The translations under genes were made by a program, and so were the position numbers. The notes beneath the pieces are model-generated. The model saw nothing but the letters and a program-made list of their open reading frames with translations, searched no databases and was not told the DNA's origin. 64,000 bases of DNA, taken from positions 13,226,501 through 13,290,500 of the forward strand of contig CANTUV010000007.1 of NCBI GenBank assembly GCA_947685225.1. The letters are read 5' to 3'. The stretch is from Garcia nutans (taxonomy: Eukaryota; Streptophyta; Magnoliopsida; Malpighiales; Euphorbiaceae). Below, in pieces: positions 47,934 through 60,000 of the stretch; the first letter of the stretch is position 1; every line of letters begins with the position of its first letter.

Positions 47934-48546
47934 CACTACAAAAATATTCGGCATTTGCGACGGAAATCTGCGACGGACATGTTTCCGTCGCAAATTTGCT
48001 ACGGATCTGCGACGGATTTGCGACGGAAGGACAAATCAGAGGAATTTTGAGAAATTGGTCGCAAATCCGTTGCAAATCCGTCGCAGATCTGCAACGAAAA
48101 TCATTCCGTCGCAAATAATCGTCGCAAAAGTTGGCGCGGAAACTTGGCGCGAGAGAAAACACTAAAAAAACCAATTTGCAACGGAGATCTGCTACCGTCT
48201 ATTGCCGTCGCAAATTTCACTATAAAAATATTCGGAATTCTGCGACGGAAATCTGCGACGGACATGTTTCCGTCGCAAATTTGCTACGGATCTGCGACGG
48301 ATCTGCGACGGAAGCACGAGTCAGAGGAATTTTGAGAAATTGGTCGCAAATCCGTTGCAAATCCGTCGCAGATCTGCGACGAAAATCAGTCCGTCGCAAA
48401 TAATCGTCGCTAAAGTTGGCGGGATTACTCCCGCCGAGAATTTTGTGAAAAATTTTACGTCGCAAATCCGTCGCAGATCCGTAGCAAATTTGCGACGGAA
48501 ACATGTCCGTCGCAGATTTTCGTCGCAAATGCCGAAAATGTAGTAG
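47934..48546. repeat. Cluster of CACTA termini and subterminal repeats
   Basis: Left-type termini begin at 47934 (CACTACAAAAATATTCGG), 48160 (CACTAAAAAAACC) and 48218 (CACTATAAAAATATTCGG). A right-type terminus ends at about 48546 (complement CTACTACATTTTCGGCATTTG). The first and last can pair over about 90 bases (GGCATTTGCGACGG... GCTACGGATCTGCGACGG). It looks like small CACTA MITEs nested at, or duplicated into, the left end of the larger element. Confidence 0.75.
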
Positions 48547-48637
48547 ACATTCCGAATATTCGACGGAAGCATTTGTCAGCTCTTATGTTCTAAAGCATTT
48601 TTTATTTGAAACTTAGATTATCTCTACAATGATGCAG

Positions 48638-48990
48638 ATTCTTTTTGGGAATAGGTGGAGACATCTTTTAGGAGACAGAGACTTCTGGGAACATGTTGGA
48701 GGGATCGATATATCTTTGGCTCCATCCGGTTTTGGACAAGCAAATACACGGGTAAGACAAACATCTAATTTGACAAGTTCTCTTCTTATTTGGGATTGCA
48801 ATCACCGATTTCATTGTTTTATTGCATCACATGTCAGGCTTTGTTTTATTCTTAACCATGCTTCTTTTCAGGCTTTTGATGCTTTGCTGCGAAAGTTACA
48901 AAAATATGTTCCTTATGGAGCATCTGTTGCCAATTTATATGCAGGAGCTGGTGTGATTGGGTTATCGTTGGCTGCCACTAGAAAATGCAG
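48638..48990 (+). pseudogene. Captured fragment of an RNA uracil-5 methyltransferase gene (TrmA/RumA family)
   Basis: Two exons. 48638-48751 (38 codons): FGNRWRHLLGDRDFWEHVGG and LAPSGFGQANTR. GT-AG intron 48752-48871. 48872-48990: AFDALLRKLQKYVPYG then NLYAGAGVIGLSLAATRKC, which contains the AdoMet-binding motif I (LYAGAG). This matches the catalytic-domain start of the plant RNA m5U methyltransferase family (Arabidopsis At3g21300 type). The donor after the second exon is GC rather than GT, and no downstream catalytic exons are found. Only part of the domain is present, so no enzyme activity is expected. Confidence 0.8.
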
Positions 48991-49196
48991 GCAATACTTA
49001 TGTTTATTTATTCTAAATGCTCTAGGGCCTTTTATGTTGTGGTATTAGGTCGATTTCAGTGGAGGTTTTAATTTGCAACATAAACAAAAATAATTTAATT
49101 TGAAATGTTCGTATTCTGCTCTTATTGGAAGTGGAATTTAATTTATAATTTGGGTTTTTTGAGGATAAGGGATTAATCTTGAGTTTTAATAACAGG

Positions 49197-49321
49197 GGAA
49201 ATCGAGGCCTTTTAGGTCACCATTGGATACTAGAAATGATGATGGATCTACTGATCACAGGATTGGGATAAAAGAAGAAGAGAAAGAAACAAATTCTGTT
49301 ATTAATCAAGTGGTTCATTAG
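49197..49321 (+). pseudogene. Unassigned exon-like segment inside the CACTA element
   Basis: After an AACAG acceptor-like site, 41 open codons (KSRPFRSPLDTRNDDGST and IKEEEKETNSVINQVVH) end in TAG. Hydrophilic, no domain recognised. It could be a third captured exon or a piece of an element gene. Confidence 0.3.
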
Positions 49322-50349
49322 CAACAAAAATCCAAGACCTCTTTATAATCACTGTAAGTGAATTTCTTCAGTAGGAAGCTGTGAAATGCTTTCTATTTCT
49401 CTTCATTATGTGGAATCTCGATTATTTTCTATTAATGTTCCTGAAGTACGCTCTTTTTCATTTTTGTAATAGAACATTGTGCTTTTGCGACGGAAACCGT
49501 TAATATATATCTATATAAATATATATTATGTGTTGAACGAATTCGTTTGGAAAATATGGAATTAAGGTTGTCTAAGGCATTATGCTTGTACAAATGTGAA
49601 TGAGCTGTATGTGTGCTGTTGCTTTTGATGTTGTGCGTGAAATATTCTAATATATTTTTAGATAATTAAAATGAACTTGTTAACCTTTACAAGTGAATCT
49701 TAAATCATCAGAAGTATCATTAAAAAAATTTAAATAATAGATTTCTTTGCAGTTTTTTGTGTTTTCTTATTATGGCCACATCATTTTTTGGACTCTTAGT
49801 TTTGTTTTTGGAGTAGCTGAATAGCTGTTCTATATCTTGATCTTGAATCTGTCACTAATCGTGGTCGCTGCAGCTAAAAGCTACTCTCGCTTTCTCTCTT
49901 GAACTCGTATACCTGCCAACAATATCACATACATGCCCTAATTTGGGGGAAAAAATAGGAATAGATGATCAGGACTATTGGCTGAGGCTTTTTTTAATCA
50001 AGATTTTAAACAGTTTCATTGGGTTGAATATCAGTCACTTTGTTGTTTTCACAAAGAGTAGCTTGGTTATGTAAGGTATATTGCTCTTAAAGCCACTAGA
50101 GTCTCCTGTGTTCAGATAAAGGTTGAGAGTTTAAAATATTATTTATCAGCAGCTGGAATTTAGCTTGCAAATTTTAGATGCTTTAAAATCTCACACTGGA
50201 TACTTGTGTTTTTCCTATTATATACTAATTGAGTTTTGTTGGGATAACTAAAAGTAAAAACTTTGTTTCATGACTAGACAAAGAATCAATTAAATTTCTG
50301 ATATGATTGCTACTTGATGACATTCCTATTTTTGCTCTTTGTTCTTCAG

Positions 50350-51291
50350 TTTTAGGAATTTGCTAAGCAGTACTACAATCCAAGAACCTACATTTGATAG
50401 GATAATAGTAGTTTACAGGTACTGTTTTCTTTTTCATTATTTTTGATTTACTGCTTTGTAAATGATGTTTTACAGGTGCTGTTTTCTTTTTCATTATTTT
50501 TGAATTACTGATTTGTAAATGTTGTTCTTATGAACAATGCTTGTATTTTTGTGGCAATTTTTACACAAGATCATATTGTATTGATTGTTGAACTTTATTA
50601 ATGAGATGCATGTACTCCACAGTAATTTGTGAAGGAATTAGTCCCTTCACATATGGAAGTTGAGGGCTCTCTTAGTCTGGTTTATTTCATATTAGATAAG
50701 AGGCTCATGAGCTACGGGATTCTTTTATTATTTCTTTTATGGGGTGGGTGCACCTGTGATCTGAATTACTTCATACTGAAATTAATTCTAAATGGACCAA
50801 ATCATAATAATTAATTAACTAACACAGATAAATGGCAAAATTTCCAGGCGAGCAAGTACCAAATCAAAAACAGAACGAGGAATATTTGTGAAGCATTTCA
50901 AAAACATTCCAATGGCTGATATGGAAATAGTTCTTGTATGATTTTGATCGCCTCTCTTTATGTATCTCCGTAATCTTTGTACCCACTTACAACCTAGTAT
51001 CGATACTTCTATGCCTTGACAGCCTGAAAAGAAAAATCCTGGGTTAACTCCGATAGACTGGGTCAAATTCCTGGGTTCTGCTGTAGTTGGGCTGGTAAGT
51101 TATTTGTGTGAAATTATGATGCTGTTCTCTTGCACTTCATTCATCTTGTTAAAAAGAAATTAGTTGTCCTTTGTTTGCTGGCGGCTGTGATTAGTTCAAT
51201 TGAAATGCCTAAGGCTGATTTTTGGGTCATTTTTGCTGTCCTTTCCACAGTGGTTGGTTACATTGCTAAGACATTTCACGTTAAGTCTCTC
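50350..51291 (+). pseudogene. Captured fragment of a DUF3754 protein gene
   Basis: Four consecutive exons of a plant DUF3754 protein of unknown function: 50350-50418 (NLLSSTTIQEPTFDRIIVVY), 50848-50935 (ASTKSKTERGIFVKHFKNIP and ADMEIVL), 51023-51094 (PEKKNPGLTPIDWVKF and GSAVVGL), and about 51181-51291 (EMPKADFWVIFAVLSTVVGY and IAKT). The first three are phase-consistent with GT-AG junctions (AG|G split at the first). Before the fourth the acceptor reads CTG where CAG is expected. The last exon is a predicted membrane segment in the parent protein. The parent gene is not in this window; N- and C-terminal parts are missing. Confidence 0.8.
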
Positions 51292-51299
51292 GCCTTCCC

Positions 51300-52559
51300 T
51301 CTATCCATCTCTATCTATGTGCATACACACATTTTCTTCCTTTACAATTCTACATGTAGCTACCTACCTTATAGGTCTGAATGATTGCTTTTTATATATA
51401 TACGATTGGATTTCAATTAAATAACAGATTTCTTTTGCAGTTTTTTGTGTTTTCAATATTTTCTCCATGCCCTGATTTTAGAGTCTCAATTAGTTGATCT
51501 GATTTTTTACTGCCTTGGACTAGTATGTTTTATTACCTCTGTTAGCCTATGGAATCTCCGTTGTATCATATTAGGAGTAAATGTTCAATTAACTAAATCT
51601 AATTGAATTTAAATATTGAAGTTCAGTTTTTTTAATTGTTAATAAATATAATTTGTACATTAGCAAATTATTTTTTTCGTAAATGTTAATTATAGTTTTT
51701 ATGTGTTGATTACTTGTATCATTAACAAAATGATCAATAAATTAACAAAATATGGCTTCTTGCGGTTCAAATTAAAGTTGCAAGTTGTTCAATTAATTGC
51801 ATTTCTATTCACCTTGTATTGCCCACCAGTTGAAAATGACAACCTATTGTTTGTATTGTTGAATTTGCTTCTGCCAATTCAGTATTAGTGGTTTCGTGGT
51901 TGTTCTTTTCCTTTGTTTTGTTCGAGCTTATGCTCAGTTAAAATAAAAGTGGAAATAGTAATTTAATTTTTTTAATTGAGCTAATCATGTATGGAATGCA
52001 TGGAAGTTGAGCTAATCATGTAAAAGAGGCAGACAAGTCATTGAGGAGCAAAAGCTGCACCAAGGTAATTTTAGTTAATTTATGTAAATTAGTTGATGTG
52101 AATGAATCAGCAAAGTCAATGCAAAGAGAGCTGGAAAACCTGCACCCGACGACAAACAGCTTGTGTATATACAAAATTCCTGAGTAGCTACACGAGTTGA
52201 ATTAAAAAGCCTACACACCACGGTTAGTATTACTTTGTTAACGTGTATCATATTATTCTTTTCATTTACTCTTTTTAATATTATTTGCAGGTTAATAATG
52301 GTGATGCAAGTCATGATTCAGTGGAAAATGATAATTGAAGATCTATATTGTTATTTTCAAGATAGATTATTTATAGTAGTGTTCTTAACACTTGTATAGT
52401 TAAATTGTAAAATATTTTATTCTATTGAAGATTAATAAAAGAATTATTTTTATCAATGTAATTAGTGTTTTTTTAAATTGTGTTTAAATGTTCCAAATGT
52501 ATTTATAAAGTTCTCATAAAATTAATTAATAATATAAATAGTTCCAATAAAAATCAATA
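51300..52559 (+). other. CACTA interior without recognised captured exons
   Basis: Intron-like T-rich sequence. The segment TTTGCAGTTTTTTGTGTTTTC at 51436 repeats one at 49749, hinting at internal duplication. 52290-52338 may be the last exon of an element transcript; 52340-52460 looks like its 3' UTR. Confidence 0.45.
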
Positions 52560-52953
52560 TTAAATTACTACGGATTTGCTACGAATCTGCGACAAATATT
52601 TGAAATCTATGACGAAATCTGCGACAGATACTGCGACGACAATCTGCGACGGAATCTGTGACGGCAATCTGCGACAGAATCTGTGACGAATTTGCGACGG
52701 AAATCTGTGACGGAATCTGCGACGGAAATCTGCGACAGAATCTGCGACGGCTGCCCTTTAACCGCGGCGAGATTTGCAACCGCCGAGTGGTTGCAAATCC
52801 GTCACAATCTGCGACGGAATCTGTGACGAATTGAAAATTGCGACGCCTTTTTTATTAACGGATCTTATCCGTCGCAGATCGGTCGCAAGACTTGATTTGC
52901 GACGGATCTGCGACGGATTCTGTCCGTCGCAGATAGCGTGTTTTTTTGTAGTG
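52560..52953. repeat. Right subterminal region of the CACTA element
   Basis: About 20 copies of GCGACGGA / CTGCGACG variants in mixed orientation, ending in TTTTTTTGTAGTG. In En/Spm these subterminal repeats bind the TNPA-type protein; here this is by analogy. Confidence 0.8.
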
Positions 52954-52956
52954 AAA

Positions 52957-54572
52957 TGATTTAGATGTGAAATAAAAGTATAAGAGATAAGTATTATAGT
53001 TGCTGGAAATTCTGTATATGTGCTGCAAAGTGATATTATCTAAATTTTTTGACTAATATAGGAATGTTAAATGAGCTTGAAATTTTAATGAAAAGGTTTT
53101 ATATGTGTTAGAATATAATTTATGAAATTTCATAATTTTTAAATATGAAATACTATTTAAGAAAAATAAAAGAACATAGATTATTAGAGTAGTTCCAGCA
53201 ACCTAGAATCTGTAGAGGTTGAGAAATATATTTAAAAATTATAGCAAACCAACCCAGAAAACTCTGAAATTTTTTATACAATATCATATGTATTGCTGGA
53301 GCATATGGTTAATATTTCATTAATTTTTATTAAGGTTTGATACCTGAAATAAATAGGTGAATAAGTACTGCTGGCAGAATTATCAAAAAAATAGATTCTT
53401 TCAGTTTGGAAGACTTAATATTTATATATAGTAAATCAACTTGGAAAAATCTAAAATTTTAAATATAAGTCTATATAATTTTCAAATGTACATGGTTAAA
53501 GTTTCATAATTTTTTGTGAAGATTTATTGAGGAATGAAAAATGAAAAAATGAGATTAACATGATAGTGAGGAAGTCATGCAGATTTGTAGAAGTGAGTGA
53601 CTAATTAATTTTATGTGGAAAATGAATAAAATTATGCAAATTTACATATGGATGGGTTGATGGATGAAGAAGGAATATGGAATATTCATAATTAAAATTC
53701 AAAAGGACTGGTATATAATAGCAATCTGTTTATTATAAAAGTATATCGAGGATTTATTAAAATGACATATAGTATTGGTTAACTCAAGATTAGCTACGAG
53801 TAAATAAGAATTTAAATTTTGTTCTTTATATTGGGCAATTAAAATGTAAATTTATATAAATGGATTACTACGTTAAAGTAAATTTAAGTTATGTATGCAA
53901 TCTATATTTGGTTGCATGATTGAGATGTGTTTATTAATGGTTTATGTGGAAGTGGGTATTATAATATGTTTTTGGATATTTAAGGAAGAGGTAAAGATTT
54001 AATAAGGGAAGTATAATGATTTCATAATAAATGGATTTTAATTTATTTTATGAATGATATTTGGTGATAAATTAAAACATAATGAGTAACTTGAGGGAGT
54101 ATCCGTAATTGATATTAGATTATCAAAAATAGAGATAAGATCAATTCATCGGAGGAATTTGAAAGTAGGATTTATAAGAAGAAAAATTGACATTTATAAG
54201 TATAAAAAAATGCATAGCTAGGAATTAAAGAATTTGAAAGTTAGCGATAAAAATGATTTGAAATACATAGGTGTATTGTTATATTGAACAACTGAGTTTA
54301 TAGTTAGAATTCTAAGTTAATATGTACATTGCATATAAATAAGTGGAGAATTTATATTTATTAATAATCTTTATGATAGACATTACAGAAAAAAAGGTTA
54401 AAAGTATCTATAAGGGGGAGAGTAAAAGATTATATGTTTGGTAATTATGATTAATGGTGACAATAATTTGGTAATTAATTATGCAGGAAATGAAGATTAG
54501 TGTTTAATTATAGTGGAGTTAATTATTACAATAAGTAATTTCGATGATAAAATTATTTAAGAGGGATAGAAT
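52957..54572 (+). other. Non-coding internal region of the LARD-like element
   Basis: A/T-rich with no ORF. It ends in a purine-rich AAGAGGGATAGAAT (54559-54572), a plausible polypurine tract, directly before the 3' LTR copy. Confidence 0.55.
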
Positions 54573-55590
54573 TATCATATCTGTGATTTCAGAGAAATTA
54601 AATAAGTATTTGGAAGTATAAAAGTTGTATATATCCAATATATACCTATTGTATACATAATAAATACATATTGTATATTAATTTTATATGTTGGATATAT
54701 ATATTACATACTTGGTATATTTAATATACATATAAGGTATATCTAATATGTATATAAGATACACATTTTTTTATGTATGGATACTTATATTCATTAAATA
54801 TATATTACATATATATAGTTTATACATTACATAAATATGTATATAATAGTATATGTAAAAATATAAGTAACATATACAAGATATATAAATATACATAAAA
54901 TATACATTACATATATGTGAGGTATAAATTGGTGTTGAAAAAGTTGATAATAATAATAATAAAAATAATAATAAAAGAGAAGAAAGAAAGTCAAAGAAGA
55001 GAGAGAGGTAATTGGTTGAAATTATTAATTAATTAATTAATAATTATAAGAGATGAGGATGAGAATTAAAGACATTATTTTTTTTTCTTCTTCTTCTTGA
55101 ACTTGTGCTACTAGAGAGGGAGAGAGCTTGATCTTGGCTCGTGCTATACATCAAATTTATATGAGATGGAGGATTTATGAAAGTTTTGAAAGTTTAGCAA
55201 GGAAATAAAGTAAGTTATCTTTTCTTAAGTTAGTTTCATTTTATTTTAAGATTATGTATGAAGTGGCTAGAGAGAGAAAGTACGTTTAAATTATTAAAAT
55301 AGATAATAATGAAGTTAAAATGATGAGTATGAGATGAATTAAGGGTTGGTTATTTGAAATGAACTAAGTTGATGAATTTAGTGTTATGGAATAAATATGT
55401 GTAAATTGAGGTTTTAATTTAGATATTTATAATTATGGTAATGGATGAATTTAATGTTTTTTTTAATATATATATATATATATAATGATTTTATGGTTAG
55501 AAATTGATTATAGCCAAGTTTGTACAAAAGTGATAAATTTAGATTTATGGACATGTTATGTGAAATTTGAATTTTTATGGGAGATTTTAA
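54573..55590 (+). repeat. Truncated 3' LTR of the LARD-like element
   Basis: Matches the first kilobase of the 5' LTR in order, with scattered differences. Its first bases are TA instead of TG. Homology stops abruptly after GGGAGATTT near 55590, so the rest of the LTR was lost. Confidence 0.75.
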
Positions 55591-56536
55591 ATAAACTGTA
55601 TATGATACAATCAATTAATTAAGTGCTTAAAAAAAAAAGAGGTACGTATCATCTTTTTCAGCACAATTTGAGCAGAAAGTGATTGGTGACATCTTTTAGA
55701 TGCAAAATTTTCAATCATCTTGTTTATCATAAACCTTTCATTTTGTCGAAAGCCTGATTGCATGGAAAGAGAAGGAAAAGAAAAAAGAAAGAAAAGAGAG
55801 GAAAAAGATCGATTGATGACTTCTGTAGAAAATGAAAAGATCAAGAAACTGATATATTACATGTATAGTTGTTTCAATAATGTTAATAGTGTCCGTGTAT
55901 TAGTTATATATTTTTTTCAGTCGTCATATTCATATGTAGTGTTATCCTATTATGAGTGTAAATTCAACTGAAAATAGACAACCTTAGTTGTTTTTTGTAA
56001 AACAAACATCAATCAATTCATTCACATCTTTTTCATATTTTTCTTTATCATATTTCATGAAAAAAAAAGAGGGCCATGCATGATTATTTTCAATTTTCAA
56101 TCCCTAATGATTTCTTTTTTACTTTTGCACTGGTGGGAATATTTTTTTGTTTCTTGTTTCCCACTGGAATGAAAGTTAAGGTCATGAAGTGCAAATTTAG
56201 GGTAAATAGAAATTAAAAAATATATAAATATATATATTGAAAAGAAACAAAGAATATTAATTCATAAACATGATCATTATATAACAACTCAATCAAAGAG
56301 AGTAAGTATGATCAAATAATTAATTGCAATTAATTTATCTATATCTGCTTTGTTGCTTGTGAGGAACAGTTAAAGAGTATCCATTTAGAATATCTCATGT
56401 GAACTTGCCTTTTTTGGACTTTTTATATAAATATCAAATCCAATTATTCTTTTTTTTAAATAATAAAATTATTGCTAGACGAAATGTCAAATAGTTAGGA
56501 AAGAAACCACAAAATGGGAAGGAACCTTGGAGCAAG
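55591..56536. other. A/T-rich intergenic DNA
   Basis: No gene is seen. A Lys/Glu-rich 83-codon frame at 55720-55971 comes from a purine run and is not convincing. Confidence 0.5.
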
Positions 56537-57066
56537 TGTGGGTAAATTTCGATTAACTTACTGAATATTCAGTTAATTGTTCGAATATTTGATTCGGTTA
56601 ACCAAGATTACTATATATTGCTCAATTTATTTAATAATTTTAGATTATTTTGATTTTCGGTTCTGTTAATAGTTAACCGATTCGGTTCGGTCCATTAACC
56701 GTTAATCGATTTTTTTTAAAAAAAATTAGTTATTATTTTTTATTTAATTCTTTAATTATATTAATTTTTTACTATAAATATAAATTTTTATTGCAAAATA
56801 AAGTTATTTATATTTTTTTAATAAATTTTGTTAGTCATTTAATTATATTAATTTTTTTATAATAAAATTTTTATTATAAAATTTAAAAAAATTGATCAGT
56901 TTGATTAATTTAGTTAATTAACAGAATCAACTAATTCTATTCGATTAATTAATCAAACAGACCGAAATTAAAAATCTATCGATTTGGTTAAAAAATTTTA
57001 AGTAAATCAGTTTGGTTAACCGGTCGGTTTGATCGATTAACTAACCGACCGACTAAATGTCCACCC
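56537..57066. mobile_element. MITE-like repeat with GGTTAACC motifs, ~530 bp
   Basis: Left end GTGGGTAAATTTCGATTAAC and the complement of the right end GGGTGGACATTTAGTCGG are related but not identical. Both are followed by GTTAAT/GGTTAACC words, and the interior is A/T-rich. It resembles non-autonomous hAT-like repeats of plants; assignment is tentative. Confidence 0.45.
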
Positions 57067-60000
57067 AATCTCATGTGAAAAGAAATGTATACAATTGTAA
57101 AGATATTTCTTGTAAGAATTACTCGATTATGCCTACAAGAAAATAATGAAGTAAAATATTAATAAATATTTGATTCAGTGATATTAGAATATTTTTTTAG
57201 GAATAAAAATTCTCGATTTTGACTTGTCAATAAAGCTAAATGTATTAAAAAGAAATAATAAATAATAATTATATACAATTTGTTGAAATTTTCTTTATGA
57301 ACTTTGTACGTGAATTAAGGGTAAAGCTTATTTACCATGTCTTCTTACAAAATTCAGTTGAAAGGGCAAATGAAAAGCCTCAATCAGTCACTGAATTTGG
57401 CCAAACATATCCTTCCTAATGGAACTTCCATTATAGAGAAGGTAATATGATTGAATTTAGTTGTTATTGTTGTTGTTGTTCTGCCCTTCCATATATGCAA
57501 CATATGACAGAAATTCTTGCATAATAATTGTTTTGTTGTTGCCAAAATTTTACTATTCCATCCATTTTGTTTCAAGTGTCCCTTTAGTAAAAAAATTGTA
57601 TTCCATTTCAAATATCATATTTATAAATCCAAAATAATATTAATTATAAAGTTTTGAATTTATCTTTATAAATCATAACTCATAAAAATTCATAACAATC
57701 CATAACAACTCATGACAATCAATAACAATTTATAACAATCTATAACAATCCATAAAAACTTATAGATCATAACAATTCACAATAAATATTTTATACACTA
57801 TACCCATTAACTTACAATTTAACTCTTTAATCCATAATAACTAATAACCATCCTTAATAGTCTATAAATACACCATAATATTTCACATACTACACTCATT
57901 AACACACCATTCAACTTTTTAAGACTCTATAATTAAAATGAAGAAAGAAAGGAAAAAGAAAGGAAAATAAGAAGAAAGAGTTGCAAAATTATTTAAAATG
58001 AAAGTTTTTAACCAGATTCTCTTAAAATACAATGCATTGTCGTTTTTCACTCTTAAAACTTACATGTATTACTTAGGTTTTCTCATATCGATTTCTTTAA
58101 ATATATATATATATATATTAAATATATTACATACTGATTTTAATGGATTTAAACTTTAATAATTTAAGTGAAATAAAAATAATTTAGTTGGCATGATAAA
58201 GAAACCTTAAAAAAAAAAAAGAGAAAATGATGAAAATCTATATAAAGTTAATGGATATATTGCATAAGAGACAGTAAGAGGAAAAGAGAAGGAAAAAAGA
58301 TATTAATGGTAAAGAGCATGATGGAAAGTAGGAAAATAAGAGAAAAGAAAAGAGAAAGAGCAGGGGCAAAAAAAGATGTTTTTTTAGGTTAAAAGTTATT
58401 TTTTGTCCTAGATGATCTATTTAAAATTAGAATGATACAAATTTTATTAGTACTTTATTTAGAGATATTTTACTAGATACATCCCTTAAATTTATATAAT
58501 ATATGTAATAAATTTTATATTTTTATTAAAAATAGGATAAAAATTCAATTTAGCCTATTAACTATATCAAGAAGTTTAAATTAGCTTTTAATTTTTTTTT
58601 AAACTAAAATAGTATTTTTTTTTCTTTTAAATTTAGTTTAAATCGTCTTTTTTTATGCATATTATATATATATATATATCTTTGGTAAAAAAAATTATAT
58701 ATTTATGCAAATATAGTTCTTTTTATTCTAAGAACATGATTGGGTATAATATTAAATTAAACTAAAATATATAATTATTTATTCATTCCATGTTTAAATC
58801 TAATATTATATACACACACACACACACAAGGAAAAAGAAACAACTTTATACAAATACTTACTGTTAATGACATATATATATATATGGATCATAATCGTCA
58901 CTCTTTTTAATATTTAAAATAAATTTTCATTATTATTATAACTCCTAAAACATCAGATTTCTGCAAATTAAGGAGTATTTAATTATTTATAATTGAAAAT
59001 AATAAGGACATGGTTGAGTTTCGTCATCATTGTCCAATCACAATTATCTTATTGGCCCTGAATCAATATCCAAAGCCCGTGCCAGCAGGGGTAGTCTAAT
59101 ACAGCCCGTAATTTTCTTAATGACCAAAATACCCTCATTAGGCCTGTACAATTTCTTTTTTCAGTTTGTACATTCATTTATAGGAAATTATGCCTCCGTT
59201 TTTCCTTCTCTTTTTATGTTTTTTTTAAACATCTCTCCGTTAATATTTTTCTTTGTTTTTCTATATCTTTTTTTTTTCATTTGCATATTATTTTTTCTAT
59301 TGCTGATTTCTTTGATATATTTTTTTTTCTTTTTCATTTGTTGTTTATTTTTTTTACTGCTAAATTTTTTGATTTTCTTCTTATTTCTTTCTTTTTATTG
59401 CTGATTATTATTTGCTATTTTTGACTCCTTCTTTTTGTTCTTTCTTTTTTTTTTTTGCTTTGTTATTGTTGGTTGATATATGAAATTGCATATCTTGATT
59501 TTTTGTAGTTAATTTTCTGATTTTATAATATGTGTGTTGCTTTGTCATTTTATTGGAATATTGGTATTTTTTTATTAGTAATGTATTTCGTATATTTAAT
59601 AAAATACTTATAAGAAAATTTTCTTTTATTGTATAAATTTTTTCAATTATTTCTTTGCAAGATATATTATATGAATATCATTATATCTTTTTTTATTTAT
59701 ATATGTTTTATTTTAATATTTATTTAAATTAAATTTATATTTTAATATGTGTGTTTAATTTTTTTTTAATATTAAATATTTATAATATTCACATAACATC
59801 TATCCAGCACATGCAAATATATAATATGTGTATTTTATTTTACTGTTTTTATAAATATTGTGCATATGTTATAGATGTTTTATTTATATATATATATATT
59901 TTTTATTTTAATAGCTAAATTATATAATTTTTTAATTTAAAATAATAAAATTATGAATTTAAACTATAAAAAAAATGATTTAGATAATAGAATAGGTATT

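Larger units (their letters stand above)
47934..52953 (+). mobile_element. CACTA (En/Spm) element carrying two host gene fragments, 5,020 bp
   Basis: Left terminus CACTACAAAAATATTCGG at 47934, right terminus reading CACTACAAAAAAACACGC from 52953 on the minus strand. Flanks are AAA at 47931-47933 and at 52954-52956, fitting the 3-bp CACTA duplication. Both ends are packed with subterminal repeats of the word CTGCGACGGA and its complement (47950-48540 and 52570-52940). No TNPD/TNP2 transposase is recognised. In between lie exons from an RNA methyltransferase gene and from a DUF3754 gene, both in plus orientation and with introns retained, so they were captured from genomic DNA. A plausible element-encoded 3' exon (VNNGDASHDSVENDN, about 52290-52338) is followed by a 3' UTR-like stretch. 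Confidence 0.82.
44703..55590 (+). mobile_element. Non-coding gypsy-type LTR element (LARD-like), interrupted by a CACTA element
   Basis: A 5' LTR of about 2.9 kb (44703 to about 47630), a tRNA-Met-type primer site, an internal region of only about 1.9 kb once the CACTA insertion is removed, a polypurine-like tract, and the first ~1.0 kb of a 3' LTR (54573-55590), cut off at its 3' end. No gag or pol is detected, so it was mobilised, if at all, by other elements. The two LTR copies have several indels and many substitutions, so it is old. Confidence 0.75.

Noticed and set aside
47908..48572. Several open frames of 60-100 codons rich in Arg/Cys/Asp on both strands
   Set aside because: They are translations of the CTGCGACGGA subterminal repeats of the CACTA element.
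55720..55971. 83-codon frame with a Lys/Glu-rich start
   Set aside because: Purine-run artefact followed by unrelated hydrophobic sequence; no start context or homology.
59030..59404. 124-codon open frame on the plus strand
   Set aside because: It is read from a TTTTTC-rich tract; the product is almost all Phe/Leu/Ile/Ser and matches no family.
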